Shown here one piece after another: positions 1-8,773 of a DNA stretch of 64,000 bases. The notes beneath the pieces are model-generated. The model was not told the DNA's origin. It saw only the letters and a list, made by a program, of their open reading frames with translations, and made no database searches. Made by a program: the position numbers and the translations under genes. The DNA is taken from contig OY969623.1 of assembly GCA_963701675.1 (NCBI GenBank), positions 2,356,001-2,420,000 on the forward strand, written 5' to 3'. Every line of letters starts with the position of its first letter. Within the stretch, counting starts at the first letter, position 1. The stretch comes from G963701675 sp963701675 (GTDB taxonomy: Bacteria > Planctomycetota > Planctomycetia > Gemmatales > Gemmataceae).

Positions 1-138
1 TACGGCGCTTAAATAGGGCCGCCCCGTGAAACTGATCGGTTGCTTGCCCAGGTAAACATAGTTCGTGCAAAACTGCCACTTAGTCCTACAGCCGTAGTTG
101 CAGTCAGCTGAAGTGGTTAGAATGGTCCCCTGTGTCGC

Positions 139-1470
139 GTGCAAGGATGTACGTGGTGGGGGAATACCGTCGTGTTAGGACGACCGACCGCTGAGCACGT
201 CGCGGACTTGGCGACGGAGCTAGACAGGGTGGGAGAACGGATTGGGTCACGTTTTTCTCGGTCAGAGCCGCGGCGTCGCGCCGTGGGTTATATGGCCGGG
301 CTGCTCAGCAGCACGGAGCGGAAGAATGGCTGGCAACTCGCCGAACACCTCGGCGATCCGTCTCCGGATGGGGTGCAACACCTACTGGCACGTGCCGACT
401 GGGACGCCGATGCGGTCCGCGATGATCTGATGCGGTACGTCGCCGAACACTTAGGACATGCCGATGGCGTCCTGGTCGTCGATGAGACGGGGTTTTTGAA
501 GAAGGGAACCAAGTCCGCCGGTGTCGGGCGTCAGTATTCGGGCACGGCGGGTCGCATCGAGAACTGCCAAATCGGTGTGTTCCTGGGTTATGTAAGCGTG
601 CGTGGCCGGGCATTGCTCGACCGCGAACTCTACTTGCCCAAAGACTGGGCCGAGGATGAGAAGCGTCGGCGGGCAGCGGGCGTGCCCTCGAACATTCGGT
701 TTGCCACCAAATTGGTTCTGGCCCGGCAAATGGTGGAGCGGGCTGGCGCGGGGCGTGCCCGCATCGTGGGTGACGGCCGATGCGGTGTACGGTTCGGATT
801 ATGGCTTTCGGTCGGCTTTGGAAAACCAGGGATTAGGCTATGTCGTCGGTGTGCGAACGGACCACACGGTCCGGATCGGCTGGCGTCAATCGCGGGTGAA
901 AGCGCTGTTGGCCGACATCCCGCACAGTGCTTGGCGCCGATTAAGTTGCGGGGAAGGTTCCAAGGGACCGCGCTGGTATGACTGGGCGGTGTGTTCCACC
1001 AATAGTCCCGATTCGAAGACGTACGCTCGCTGGCTTTTGATTCGACGAAGCGTGAGCGATCCGAAAGAGATGGCGTACTTTGTGTGCGGCGGCCCACCCG
1101 GGACGAGTCTCCAACAGTTGGTACGAGTTGCCGGCTGCCGTTGGGGGATTGAGGAGTGCTTCGAACTCGCCAAAGGCGATTGCGGCTTAGACGAGTACGA
1201 AGTGCGGAGTTGGGTCGGCTGGTACCGCCATGCCACGTTGAGCTTGTTCGCTTTAGCGATGCTCAGTGTGATTCGCTCACGAGTAAGCCCCAGAGCGGGC
1301 CGCAAAAAAGGGGGCCGCCGCTGATCCCGCTGACAGTTCCCGAGGTCCGAAAACTGTTGCTCAAGCTGGTGTGGAATCGGCTGTCACTGGCAGCGCAGAC
1401 GTTGGCTTGGTCTGCGTGGCGCCGCCGACACCAATTCCGTTCGTCACCTTCCGCGCGTCATTGTGACTGG
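139..1470 (+). pseudogene. IS701-family DDE transposase, two frameshifts
   Basis: The product resembles IS701/IS4-type DDE transposases. Three reading frames together give one protein. The N-terminal part contains SSTERKNGWQLAEHLGD and the catalytic-type block LVVDETGFLKKG (about 470-500). After a frame change near 740 comes WVTADAVYGSD, which holds the second acidic region. The frame then runs through GCRWGIEECFELAKG, which holds the conserved Glu region. A second frame change near 1270-1310 leads to the family-typical C-terminus LIPLTVPEVRKLLLKLVW and WSAWRRRHQ. A single-frame transposase is therefore not encoded. I could not define terminal inverted repeats because the left edge is close to the window start. 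It is a decayed insertion sequence, and sequencing error is the only alternative to decay. Confidence 0.85.
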
Positions 1471-1695
1471 CGCCGCCTAATGCGAACTTGCGAATGAATG
1501 TTCATGCGGACTTTCTCCGCGCAATGCATCGACTAATTTTGGACCAGGCAAAAACTAGCGCACCTTCCAGTGAACGCGTGTGCGCAAATCTCCCTGATCC
1601 ATTACAGGGGCTTGGGTTTTGGTGGGATCGGCGGTCAGGCGTGTTGTGGGACCACCTGCGCAAGCGTCGGTTGGATGGGCGGTGTTTTGAAGTTG

Positions 1696-2436
1696 TTACG
1701 AAAGAGGAAACTTTGACCTGACTTCGTATGTCATCGTGCCTTCCCGATGAATCTCACCGTTTGTTCTAACCAGCATGCCGTTTCTTACCCAGCCGGTAAT
1801 TGGTGAGTCTTTGCCATTTTCATGGAGGATGACACCGAAGAGGGGGAAGCGAAGGTCATGTTCCATCCGGTACATTCGGCCTCCGGTGTGTGTCACGCGA
1901 ACGAGCTGTTCTTTGTTCCACGCGCGAATTACCACCGTCTTGTGCTTTGCCAACTCCCGCATGATTTTGCCGAGCAAATCCTCGGGTTCAATAAGTTGCG
2001 TGCCGAAGACAATCTTCGGCTTTTTTCGCCCTAGCGACAGTCGGTAAGGATAGACCAATACGGATTGATTGGTGAGGAAGGTTGCGAGTCCCGTGACTTT
2101 ATCAAAAATCATCTGACCTTTGATGGTCTGCTCCGCAGATTGACCAGCAATCTCGACTTTAAGATGCAACTCCGCCTCAATGTCCTGCGCGTGAAGCACT
2201 CCGTGGCACTCGTTGCACATGAGGATGCATTTGTCGACTTCGTTTAGCTGCTGCTCAGAAACGAGCTTTTGTTGGATAAGGTCTTTGTAGTCGGGGTGCT
2301 TTTTTGTGGAGTCGACGTGGTTAAACTGGAACATTCGCTGAAACGTGCCGAAGCGCTCGATCATCCCTTCGACACTTAAGCTGCAATACCGGCAACAATC
2401 ACCCTTGTATTTGTAGAGAAGGCGACGGTCGGCCAT
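1696..2436 (-). CDS. HNH-like zinc-finger nuclease-type protein
   Basis: This 246-residue protein has a Cys-x2-Cys pair near the N-terminus (CCRYC, about residues 14-18). It also has an FNHVD histidine (about 40) and a second pair MCNECHGVLH (about 73-82). This spacing fits a zinc-bound beta-beta-alpha metal fold of the HNH type, which usually cuts or binds DNA. The remaining 160 residues show no motif I recognise. It is the last gene of a minus-strand trio: 18 bp separate it from the upstream XRE regulator, so they are probably co-transcribed. No clear ribosome site precedes the ATG. The pairing of an XRE regulator with an HNH-like protein is common in mobile or defence modules, but the function here is inferred. 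Confidence 0.6.
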   Translation of the reverse strand: MADRRLLYKYKGDCCRYCSLSVEGMIERFGTFQRMFQFNHVDSTKKHPDYKDLIQQKLVSEQQLNEVDKCILMCNECHGVLHAQDIEAELHLKVEIAGQSAEQTIKGQMIFDKVTGLATFLTNQSVLVYPYRLSLGRKKPKIVFGTQLIEPEDLLGKIMRELAKHKTVVIRAWNKEQLVRVTHTGGRMYRMEHDLRFPLFGVILHENGKDSPITGWVRNGMLVRTNGEIHREGTMTYEVRSKFPLS

Positions 2437-2454
2437 GACGCGCTGGGTGCTAGC

Positions 2455-2754
2455 TTACCAGTCCTCCATTTCCTTTACCGCCTTGTCGAGGAGCTTGCCA
2501 ACTTCTGACGTGCGGAGTTTCGGGTAGGCCTCTTTCAAACACATAACCGCCAGCTGCTCGGGGCGGCGCCCCAAGGCCTTGGCGATGTCGTTTAGAACCT
2601 CGTAGGACAAGCCAAGCTGGCTGTTCTCGTACTTCGACAGCCGGCCCTTGTCCCAGCCAAGCTTTTCGGCAAGGTCATTTAGCGACATGCCGGCTTCCTG
2701 CCGCAAAGCCTGGACGACTTTTCCGGCACCTTTGATACGCGGTGGGTCAATCAT
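2455..2754 (-). CDS. XRE-family helix-turn-helix regulator
   Basis: The 99-residue protein contains a lambda-repressor-like helix-turn-helix at about residues 12-66: VVQALRQEAGMSLNDLAEKL, then GWDKGRLSKYENSQLGLS, the usual recognition helix pattern. A helical tail of about 30 residues follows. It lies between a 68-aa protein upstream (24 bp) and the HNH-like gene downstream (18 bp), all on the minus strand. It probably regulates this small operon. The DNA-binding fold is clear from the sequence, but the target is unknown. Confidence 0.85.
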   Translation of the reverse strand: MIDPPRIKGAGKVVQALRQEAGMSLNDLAEKLGWDKGRLSKYENSQLGLSYEVLNDIAKALGRRPEQLAVMCLKEAYPKLRTSEVGKLLDKAVKEMEDW

Positions 2755-2778
2755 TTATTTCGTCTTTGACAGCCATAA

Positions 2779-2985
2779 TCAAATGACGCCACCTTCGGCG
2801 AAGCGGATTGTGAGGTTTACGTATTTCTCTCGGAGCTTCTCCCGCGGAAAGTCGGGGTTCTGTAAGTCGCGTAGAAACCCGGTGGCTTCGTAAATTGCGA
2901 TGTTGAGTTGCTCTCTAGCGTAACCGGTTGCGGTCGGCAAAAGTTTAAACGCCTTCTGTCGCATTGTCGTGATTACAGCTTCCAT
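2779..2985 (-). CDS. 68-aa hypothetical protein, first gene of XRE-HNH operon
   Basis: The frame is open further upstream to about 3066. The ATG at 2985 is chosen because GGAGGT lies four bases before it on the minus strand. The protein (MEAVITTMRQKAF... to FAEGGVI) is mostly helical and polar, with no recognised domain. It is followed after 24 bp by the XRE regulator. No function is assigned. Confidence 0.6.
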   Translation of the reverse strand: MEAVITTMRQKAFKLLPTATGYAREQLNIAIYEATGFLRDLQNPDFPREKLREKYVNLTIRFAEGGVI

Positions 2986-3651
2986 TACACCTCCGGGGTT
3001 AGACCCAGGAGGTGTCGTCGCGTAAGACGAACGGCCGCCTGGATCACATATGATCCTGGATGCCATCCGACTTACACGCGCTCGAACTTGTAAGGGGACC
3101 GCTTTTTGGTTACCCTCGATACGTGAAGTCCGGAACTTTTTACCTACCGTGCAATGTCCCCTTGTTTTGAATGAAGAATAAACACCTTAGCGGTAACACG
3201 TCTTTCGGCTTCGGTCATCTACAAGTTAGAAATGATTCAGAAGCCCGGGTGACGCATCAGCGCTCCGACTTAGTCGTTGCGGCAACATACCGCAGGTGCC
3301 GAGCGATAACTCATATCATAACCTAGTTTCCAAGACTTACAACCCAAGTTGTTTGGTTTTCTTCATTCGCAGCGTTAGCGGGTCAGGCTGTCGATCTCAA
3401 GGGAATCTCCACGGGAGATTTCTCCGAGGTGTTGCATCTCGACGGAGCAGGCGGTAGGGCAGACTCGCCTTGTCCTTGGTGAAGGTGAGCTTGTCGAGGG
3501 GCCTCCGATGCGGGATTGCAACGATTCCCTGTCTGCTTTAAACTCGACTGACTTGGTGGGCGAAAGCCGATCGAGCAGCGCCAGAATTATTCCAGGTAGT
3601 AGTCGCCAGACCGGATGTCTGCCAACCGATCAACTACCGGTTTCGTATCGT
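2986..3651. other. intergenic region without recognised gene
   Basis: This stretch of about 670 bp holds the promoter side of the minus-strand XRE operon and the 3' side of the zinc-ribbon gene. Short open frames here have no recognisable product. I saw no convincing RNA gene, repeat or insertion-sequence end. Confidence 0.4.
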
Positions 3652-3951
3652 CTAACAGATACAGAAACTGTCGAACGTAAATTCACAGCTTACACATTGC
3701 AGAGTGAACATATCACAGCCCACTACCCAATGGGGTGCATGCACCGGTTGCCGGTTGCTGCAGTAAGGACACTGGACGATCATCCATCCTCGGGGGAATG
3801 AGCACTTAGGACACTGAAAGGAAGCGCCGAGATCCGTGCCACATTGGTGACAGGCGGTTTGCGCTCGAGTATCCTGGGAATCGTCCGGAGTGCCTACATG
3901 GCAGTGACCGCAAAAGGGACAAACATATCTACAAGTCCCCGCGCGCTCCAC
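3652..3951 (-). CDS. multi-zinc-ribbon protein
   Basis: The 99-residue protein carries a regular series of Cys-x2-Cys knuckles: CPFCGHCH (about 11-18), CHQCGTDLG (about 34-42), CPKCSFPRG (about 48-56), CPYCSNRQ (about 61-68) and CVSCEF (about 86-91). They can pair into two or three zinc ribbons. Such proteins usually mediate protein or nucleic-acid contacts. The only start in the frame is GTG, with a weak ribosome site, so the N-terminus is uncertain. The neighbouring operon on the plus strand is divergent and unrelated by sequence. The Cys periodicity makes a chance frame unlikely. Confidence 0.65.
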   Translation of the reverse strand: MERAGTCRYVCPFCGHCHVGTPDDSQDTRAQTACHQCGTDLGASFQCPKCSFPRGWMIVQCPYCSNRQPVHAPHWVVGCDMFTLQCVSCEFTFDSFCIC

Positions 3952-4161
3952 GGCCTGGGTAGGGTGGATTCCTTCCTTTTCAACGTGCTAAGCGAAACCG
4001 GTCGCCCCTGTTCCGCAGCACCCCGTTGCGGGTTGTCAAGATCGACGCGGGACGCCAGGGCTAAGAAAAAAAGTTTTTCCTTGACTTTTGCGCAGGGAGG
4101 GGGTTACTGTAACCCTACTCTCACTCATTTCTCAGGCACGGATCAAGCTGAGGAAGGAGCC

Positions 4162-5046
4162 ATGTTGCCCGCATCCTTTCGCAACGGCATAGGGACTTTG
4201 TGGCGATCACGTGGCCATTTGGTGCGTGTCGCGCTAGGCCTATTCTTGCTGGTAACTGCCGGACTAAAAATCCACGGCTTAGCCGGCGGGTTCATCTCCG
4301 AGCATTCGTTCCTTGCGTCACCCCGGGTTCAAGTTCTTGCAATCGAAATTGAGGCCGTCCTCGGGCTCTGGCTGCTATCCGGATGGGCGCTACGTCGGGC
4401 ATGGGCCGTCGCATTGCTTTTTTTCGCGGTCCTCGTGCTGATAACCACCTATTCGATGTGGAGTGGACAGCGGTCGTGTGGGTGCTTGGGGCAGGTAACG
4501 GTTGAACCGTGGATCATTCTTTGCATTAATGTGGGGATAGTTGCTCTATTGTTGGCCACGTTCCCGAGAGGTTTAGATCAGTACTTTCGGATTTCTATGA
4601 GTCCGGTGGTGTCGACCGTCGCAGGGGCTGCGGTTTTCTTGATATTAATCGCAGGCGGTTTTCTCCTGATGTCCACGGATCCGGCAAAAGCACTCGCACG
4701 ATTGCGCGGAGAATCGCTCAGTGTGCGACCGAATGTGTCAGACGTGGGCGAAGGTCGCGAAGGAGAGGAACGGTCTTTCGACTTACAGCTAATCAACTAT
4801 GCAGATTACCCCATCCGAATCATCGGAGGCACAAGCAACTGCTCATGTATTGCTACCCGGAGCCTGCCCGTGATTCTGCTTCCGGGAGAAACCAAGTCCC
4901 TCGAAATATCAATAAAGTTTGTTGGTTCGCAGGGTCGTTTCCGGAATTCGTTTCGATTGTTAACGGACGACCTGATTCAACCGGTCGCGGCCGTTTCGTT
5001 TAGCGGCGAAGTAAAAGGCGAATCCCAGTCTGCCTCTAATCAATGA
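4162..5046 (+). CDS. MauE/DoxX-like redox membrane protein with C-terminal DUF1573 domain
   Basis: I chose the ATG at 4162 because AGGAAGGAG precedes it. The frame is open upstream but has no typical signal there. Residues 1-170 form about four membrane segments of the MauE/DoxX type, with the redox pair SCGCLG (about 110-115). MauE-type proteins are thought to move disulfide electrons across the membrane. Residues 190-285 look like a DUF1573 Ig-like domain: FDLQLINYADYPIRIIGG, then NCSCIATRSLP and a LLPGETKSLEI strand. It is first in a plus-strand operon with a Cys-rich secreted protein, a membrane protein, a Sec-candidate DUF1573 protein and a pseudopilin. This suggests extracytoplasmic thiol chemistry (inference). 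Confidence 0.75.
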   Translation: MLPASFRNGIGTLWRSRGHLVRVALGLFLLVTAGLKIHGLAGGFISEHSFLASPRVQVLAIEIEAVLGLWLLSGWALRRAWAVALLFFAVLVLITTYSMWSGQRSCGCLGQVTVEPWIILCINVGIVALLLATFPRGLDQYFRISMSPVVSTVAGAAVFLILIAGGFLLMSTDPAKALARLRGESLSVRPNVSDVGEGREGEERSFDLQLINYADYPIRIIGGTSNCSCIATRSLPVILLPGETKSLEISIKFVGSQGRFRNSFRLLTDDLIQPVAAVSFSGEVKGESQSASNQ

Positions 5047-5084
5047 TTGGGAAAATCTAGGATCTCGGTGAGAGGAGAACACCA

Positions 5085-5468
5085 ATGACTCGGCTCTATG
5101 CTTTTTCGGCGAAGTGGCTCACCAGCCTTGGCCTCGCATTCTGGGGTGTGAGCTTGGTATTAGTCCCAAGCAACACATTGTTTGCGGACACAGGTTCCTT
5201 TGAAAGGCCAGGCGGCAGTGGTACACGCGCGGTTTGTCAAACCCAATGTAATGCGCCCGGCTGTGTTGTCACCCCGCAAGGAACATGTCCGCGAACACAG
5301 GACGACCCGACGAATTGCAAATGGAATGTGGGAATTTGTAACGGGTGCCAATGTTCGAAGTGTTACATCGAATTTGGCGGCACGATTTGTAAATGCAGAT
5401 GCCAGACCACAGTTTATGTGTGCGACGCGACCGGTCAGAACTGCACTGGTGTTCCGGCAGGACCGTGA
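5085..5468 (+). CDS. secreted cysteine-rich protein
   Basis: AGGAGA precedes the ATG by a proper distance. The 127-residue protein has an N-terminal signal peptide (hydrophobic LGLAFWGVSLVLVP, likely cleavage after LFA). The mature part has about 14 cysteines, including GICNGCQCSKCY and TICKCRCQTTVYVC. It resembles small disulfide-rich or metal-binding exported proteins, but I cannot name the family. The stop overlaps the GTG start of the next gene (GTGA), so the two are translationally coupled. A role as substrate or partner of the MauE-like redox protein is plausible from context only. Confidence 0.7.
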   Translation: MTRLYAFSAKWLTSLGLAFWGVSLVLVPSNTLFADTGSFERPGGSGTRAVCQTQCNAPGCVVTPQGTCPRTQDDPTNCKWNVGICNGCQCSKCYIEFGGTICKCRCQTTVYVCDATGQNCTGVPAGP

Positions 5469-6517
5469 ACAACCCAAGAGTGATTCACATGAGGTACGCG
5501 CCTTATTTGTACCAAGGCATTGGAAAGCTTGTCCGGCGAGGCCACTTACTATTTGGCCTTTGCCTCGTGATTCCCATAGTCATCGCTCGTTCCGGGTACG
5601 GGCAAGAAGGAGCCTCGCTGAAAACTCGGCTTCTCAGCGAGGCTCCGAAACGTTGGAAGGAGTATGGCGACTTTTGGATGAGTGTACAAGGACGCGCTAC
5701 TTCCGAGCGACGCGTCCTGCTTGGAGACCAACAAGGGCGCTCAGAACGTTTGGTCCAAGAACGCCTACAATGTAGAGATCATAGTCGTCGCCAAATAGAA
5801 CAGTTCACACCCGAATCGTACAGTGGAACACTGGTTGTTCATAATCCTGACTATGCGTTTACTCTGAGGAGAACCCGCCACGATAAGCCCTGGGTTATTG
5901 AGGGGCTTGAGATGCAGTCACCTGGTGGCGCTGGCGCTCCTGTCGGCCAAACTCCGATGCTCACATTCGGCGAACCGGGGAAATCGCTTCCCTTTCTGCT
6001 TGAATCGAAGGGGCTGTCTATCGTGGACGTCGTGCCAGAGTCTGGAAACACTGAAGAACTGGTGCGGATGATCTTTACGTTGGAGGATGAGCGAAAACCT
6101 GGTTCGGGGGGAGGCTGGCTTATTCTGGATCCCGCCCATCATTGGCTCATTCGAAAGGGAGAATTGGACCTCGTCTATGATGCGCGAACCAAGATACGCC
6201 AGCAATTCGAGTATAAATATAGGGAAGGCAGCGATCGCTTCTATTTGCCAACATCTCAGGAGTTTCGCGCAACAGTGACTGAGGATGGGCGCAAGACGGC
6301 CGAGTACGAGATTGTCGGCACCTTTGATGTACGGGAACAAGCAGATGTTCCCAAATCTGAATTCCGATTTAGCGCGTTTGGATTCCCGGAGCCGGCAGGC
6401 CTGAAACCGCGGCAGACGCCTTGGTACCTTTGGCTCGCTGGAGCCGGGATAGTTTGCGTGCTCTGCGGGTTTCTGCTGCGCCGTTTAGCAGCTAGAACAA
6501 AGGTGGCTAGCACGTGA
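5465..6517 (+). CDS. exported membrane-anchored protein of unknown function
   Basis: The start chosen is the GTG that overlaps the upstream TGA. An ATG at 5489 is an alternative. The protein has an N-terminal hydrophobic segment (HLLFGLCLVIPIVIA) ending in a possible signal cleavage site near GYGQEG. A long soluble part follows, with beta-rich stretches such as YSGTLVVHNPDYAFTLRR and WLILDPAHHWLIRKGELD. A C-terminal membrane anchor WYLWLAGAGIVCVLCGFLL is followed by basic residues. I do not recognise the family. Its stop overlaps the GTG of the next gene (GTGA), so it sits in the middle of a coupled redox operon. Confidence 0.65.
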   Translation: MNNPRVIHMRYAPYLYQGIGKLVRRGHLLFGLCLVIPIVIARSGYGQEGASLKTRLLSEAPKRWKEYGDFWMSVQGRATSERRVLLGDQQGRSERLVQERLQCRDHSRRQIEQFTPESYSGTLVVHNPDYAFTLRRTRHDKPWVIEGLEMQSPGGAGAPVGQTPMLTFGEPGKSLPFLLESKGLSIVDVVPESGNTEELVRMIFTLEDERKPGSGGGWLILDPAHHWLIRKGELDLVYDARTKIRQQFEYKYREGSDRFYLPTSQEFRATVTEDGRKTAEYEIVGTFDVREQADVPKSEFRFSAFGFPEPAGLKPRQTPWYLWLAGAGIVCVLCGFLLRRLAARTKVAST

Positions 6518-6981
6518 TATCTAACAAGTCCCTTGCCACTCCGGACAGGCATTGTGGAATCGTCTGCGCAATTCTGTTCTTGGCTGGGATCTTCTTGCTG
6601 GCTGCGGCCGCCTACAATCGAGTATTCGAAGCAATCATACCCGGAATCGCCTTTGAGGAAACCACGATTTGGATGCCGGAAACAATTGCAGGCGGTGAAG
6701 TTCCCTTCTCGATTCCAGTTGAAAACCGCTCCGGTCATGCGCTCCGAGTACTCGCCCTGACGCCCTGCTGAGGCATCAACTGTCGCTTCGGTCCGAAGCT
6801 GCCTGCGGCACCGTTTGAGTTAGCTCCTGGCGTCAGTTACATTGAAGGCATGATAGAAATAACTCAGCCAGGTTCCTTTACTTGTCAACTGAACGTATAC
6901 GTCGACGACCGCGGCTTGCGGAAGTTTCCTATTGTTTTTCAAGGCAGTGCGCGGGCCGTTGACTCCAGGGAGCAAAAATAG
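6514..6981 (+). CDS. DUF1573-like membrane protein with in-frame TGA, candidate selenoprotein
   Basis: The frame starts at a GTG overlapping the upstream stop (GTGA). It has one membrane segment (IVCAILFLAGIFLLAAAAY), then an Ig-like domain beginning VENRSGHALRVLALTPC. A TGA at 6769-6771 follows, and the same frame continues for 69 sense codons to TAG at 6979-6981 (GINCRFGPKLPAAPFELAPG, then QLNVYVDDRGLRKFPIVFQG). The sequence on both sides of the TGA belongs to one domain. The TGA sits where DUF1573 proteins have their SCxC motif, giving C-U-x3-C if read as selenocysteine. A hairpin with a GGUC apical sequence lies 18 nt after the TGA, as in bacterial SECIS elements. A simple nonsense mutation is the alternative. 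Confidence 0.6.
6769..6803 (+). promoter_or_regulatory. SECIS-like hairpin after in-frame TGA
   Basis: Counting the T of TGA as position 1, a perfect stem GCTTCG/CGAAGC (6785-6790 with 6794-6799) places G22 G23 U24 C25 at its tip. As I recall it, the E. coli fdhF SECIS has its GGUC loop at the same positions, with G23 and U24 contacted by SelB. Unpaired U residues flank the lower stem (U15, U32). The match in both structure and spacing is the main support for Sec insertion. No selenocysteine tRNA or SelB gene lies in the window. Confidence 0.5.
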
Positions 6982-6990
6982 GGCATTGCC

Positions 6991-7881
6991 ATGGATTTCC
7001 GGCGCCGGGCGTTTACCCTCGTGGAACTTCTGGTAGCAATCGCGATCATCGGCCTGCTCTTGGCGCTTCTACTTCCAGCAGTTCAGAAAGTCCGCGGCGC
7101 CGCCGCCCGCATTTCGTGTGCGAATAACCAGAAGCAGATCGGCTTGGCTCTCCATCACTACCACGAAACGCATTCCACCCTGCCGCCGGGAGTCACCTCC
7201 AAGAAACCCAAAGAGCCATATCCGCGCATGAGTTGGCTTACCCGTCTGTTGGCCTACTTGGAACAAGAACCGCTCTGGCGTGCTACCGATGCCGCCTATT
7301 CTTACCAGCCCTGGGCCTATATGAATCCGCCCCACCTCGGATTCGGCTACCCGATTCAGGTATTCGCCTGTCCGACCGACGGACGTACGTTTGATCCGCA
7401 GCCTACACACCAAAACCTCAACGCCGCACTTACCAGCTATCTTGGCGTATTAGGAACGGCCTACGATCAGGCCGACGGCCTACTATCCCTCGATTCTCGT
7501 GTGCGACTCACTGATGTTCCAGACGGGATAACGTCGACCCTGTTGGTTGGCGAGAGACCGCCGAGCGCGGATTGTTGGTATGGATGGTGGTACGCCGGTT
7601 ACGGGCAAGCCGGCACTGGCTCGCTTGACATGCTCTTGGGGGCTCGCGAGAAAAACGCGGGCGGTCCCTACGTAAAAGAGTGTCCACGCGGCCCTTATCG
7701 CTTCGTCGATGGCCACTTAACGAATCAGTGTGACGTCTTCCATTTCTGGAGCTTGCACGCGGGCGGCGCGAATTTCGTGTGTGCCGATGGCTCCGTGCAT
7801 TTCCTTTCTTACTCGGCCGACCATCTTTTGCCGGCCTTAGCCACACGAAGTAGCGGCGAGCCCGTCGCGCTGCCTGACTGA
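6991..7881 (+). CDS. DUF1559 pseudopilin-like protein
   Basis: The 296-residue protein begins with a type IV/type II pseudopilin signal: short basic leader, then FTLVELLVAIAIIGLLLALL, processed before the Phe in this family. The body has the DUF1559 landmarks: CANNQKQIGLALHHYHETH, a GxxFACPTD-type block (VFACPTDGRT) and the C-terminal HAGGANFVCADGSVHFLS. DUF1559 proteins are greatly expanded in planctomycetes and are probably exported to the periplasm or surface by a type II-like system. The gene starts 9 bp after the Sec-candidate gene and probably ends the operon. Confidence 0.9.
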   Translation: MDFRRRAFTLVELLVAIAIIGLLLALLLPAVQKVRGAAARISCANNQKQIGLALHHYHETHSTLPPGVTSKKPKEPYPRMSWLTRLLAYLEQEPLWRATDAAYSYQPWAYMNPPHLGFGYPIQVFACPTDGRTFDPQPTHQNLNAALTSYLGVLGTAYDQADGLLSLDSRVRLTDVPDGITSTLLVGERPPSADCWYGWWYAGYGQAGTGSLDMLLGAREKNAGGPYVKECPRGPYRFVDGHLTNQCDVFHFWSLHAGGANFVCADGSVHFLSYSADHLLPALATRSSGEPVALPD

Positions 7882-7929
7882 TCTGGCAGCGGCCGCCAAG
7901 AGACAATTGGTTCAACGAGTTTTGAATTT

Positions 7930-7996
7930 ACATTCGTACACTTGCGCCGAAGCGTCGGCGCTAATTTGGGTGTACTGGTTCACCGACTTTTGCACG
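7930..7996 (+). repeat. dispersed repeat with variable-loop hairpin, copy 1
   Basis: This copy contains ACATTCGTACACTT (7930-7943), a 7-bp hairpin GCGCCGA-AGCG-TCGGCGC (7944-7961) and CTGGTTCACCGACTTTTGCA (from 7975). The same three blocks occur at 59091-59155 in a different order. The stem is identical and the loop differs, which suggests the structure is conserved. Function unknown. Confidence 0.5.
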
Positions 7997-8130
7997 TACA
8001 CGTGTATAGCGGAATTGACAGGAATGGTGCTGTCGATCCAGCGAGTTTGGAATCAGCAGCGCGAACTCTGGGGCGCGACGAGGTCAGAGATGCATGCGAA
8101 TCGGCGGTGATTACGCCGCGCGGACCAAAG

Positions 8131-8400
8131 TCACTCTTGGCAGATGACGACGTCTCGACCAGTAATCAACACGAAGCTCGAGCTTCGCACCCGGTTGACC
8201 TTTGACAAGCACCCGCGGCTGAGCACACGGCGACGCCCGCGGCCAACCCGCTGCGGCTCGAAACGCGGTCGGCGGCAAATCGGCCGCGTGCCGTTATAGA
8301 TCTCATCCGGCGTCGCGCCCTGAAGCGATGCGTGGGGACGATCGGCATGATACCAGTTCACAAAGAGTCGCAACTCCTGCTGTAGATTTCGCCGCCGCAA
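8131..8400 (-). pseudogene. integrase-core transposase C-terminal fragment
   Basis: The minus-strand frame contains LRLFVNWYHADRPHASLQG followed by ATPDEIYNGTRP. This is the hallmark of the C-terminal integrase core of IS3/IS481-type transposases (the Asn-Trp-Tyr-x-His and Arg-Pro-His pattern). The catalytic core and N-terminal DNA-binding part are missing. The fragment ends at the left inverted repeat of the 8404-8773 element, so it was probably truncated by it. Confidence 0.7.
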
Positions 8401-8403
8401 CGA

Positions 8404-8773
8404 TGCCCGTAGGGTGAAAATACTCCGCTGAACGCAAACTGGGGTGTTTCTTGAACATAGGTACCACATTCTTCCGGTAGTTCGGACGGTGCAATTTCTG
8501 TTTTCAGTGCACTGAAAGCCCGGCGCTTCCCGTCAATATCTTCCTGTACTTCCCATGTTGCGCATTGCATAAGGTTCGGTGGCTGCGCCCATAGTCCTTC
8601 ATGCTGCGTTGGTCGGGGAAGTTGCGAGGGACACGAAAAGATTGAAGGGGAGCGACGACTTTTCGGCGCACTCTTAGGAAATGCGCCGCCGCCGAATTCC
8701 CATGTGAATCAAAGACAAAAAACCAACCAGTGCCGCAGTTTGCATTCGGCGGAGTATTTTCACCCTACGGGCA
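8404..8773. repeat. 370-bp element bounded by 38-bp inverted repeats
   Basis: The sequence at 8736-8773 (CAGTTTGCATTCGGCGGAGT, then ATTTTCACCCTACGGGCA) is found as its reverse complement at 8404-8441 with two mismatches in 38. The interior has no convincing gene. Both ends abut truncated genes: an integrase fragment on the left and an acetyltransferase fragment on the right. This is what a non-autonomous (MITE-like) insertion would look like. I could not identify a target duplication. Confidence 0.6.

Noticed and set aside
1488..1721. Possible 77-aa plus-strand gene after the IS701 transposase.
   Set aside because: No family resemblance and no ribosome site. It overlaps the end of the HNH-like gene on the other strand.
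3844..4161. Longer N-terminus for the MauE/DoxX-like protein.
   Set aside because: The extension has no homology-like features, and the strong ribosome site sits before the ATG at 4162.
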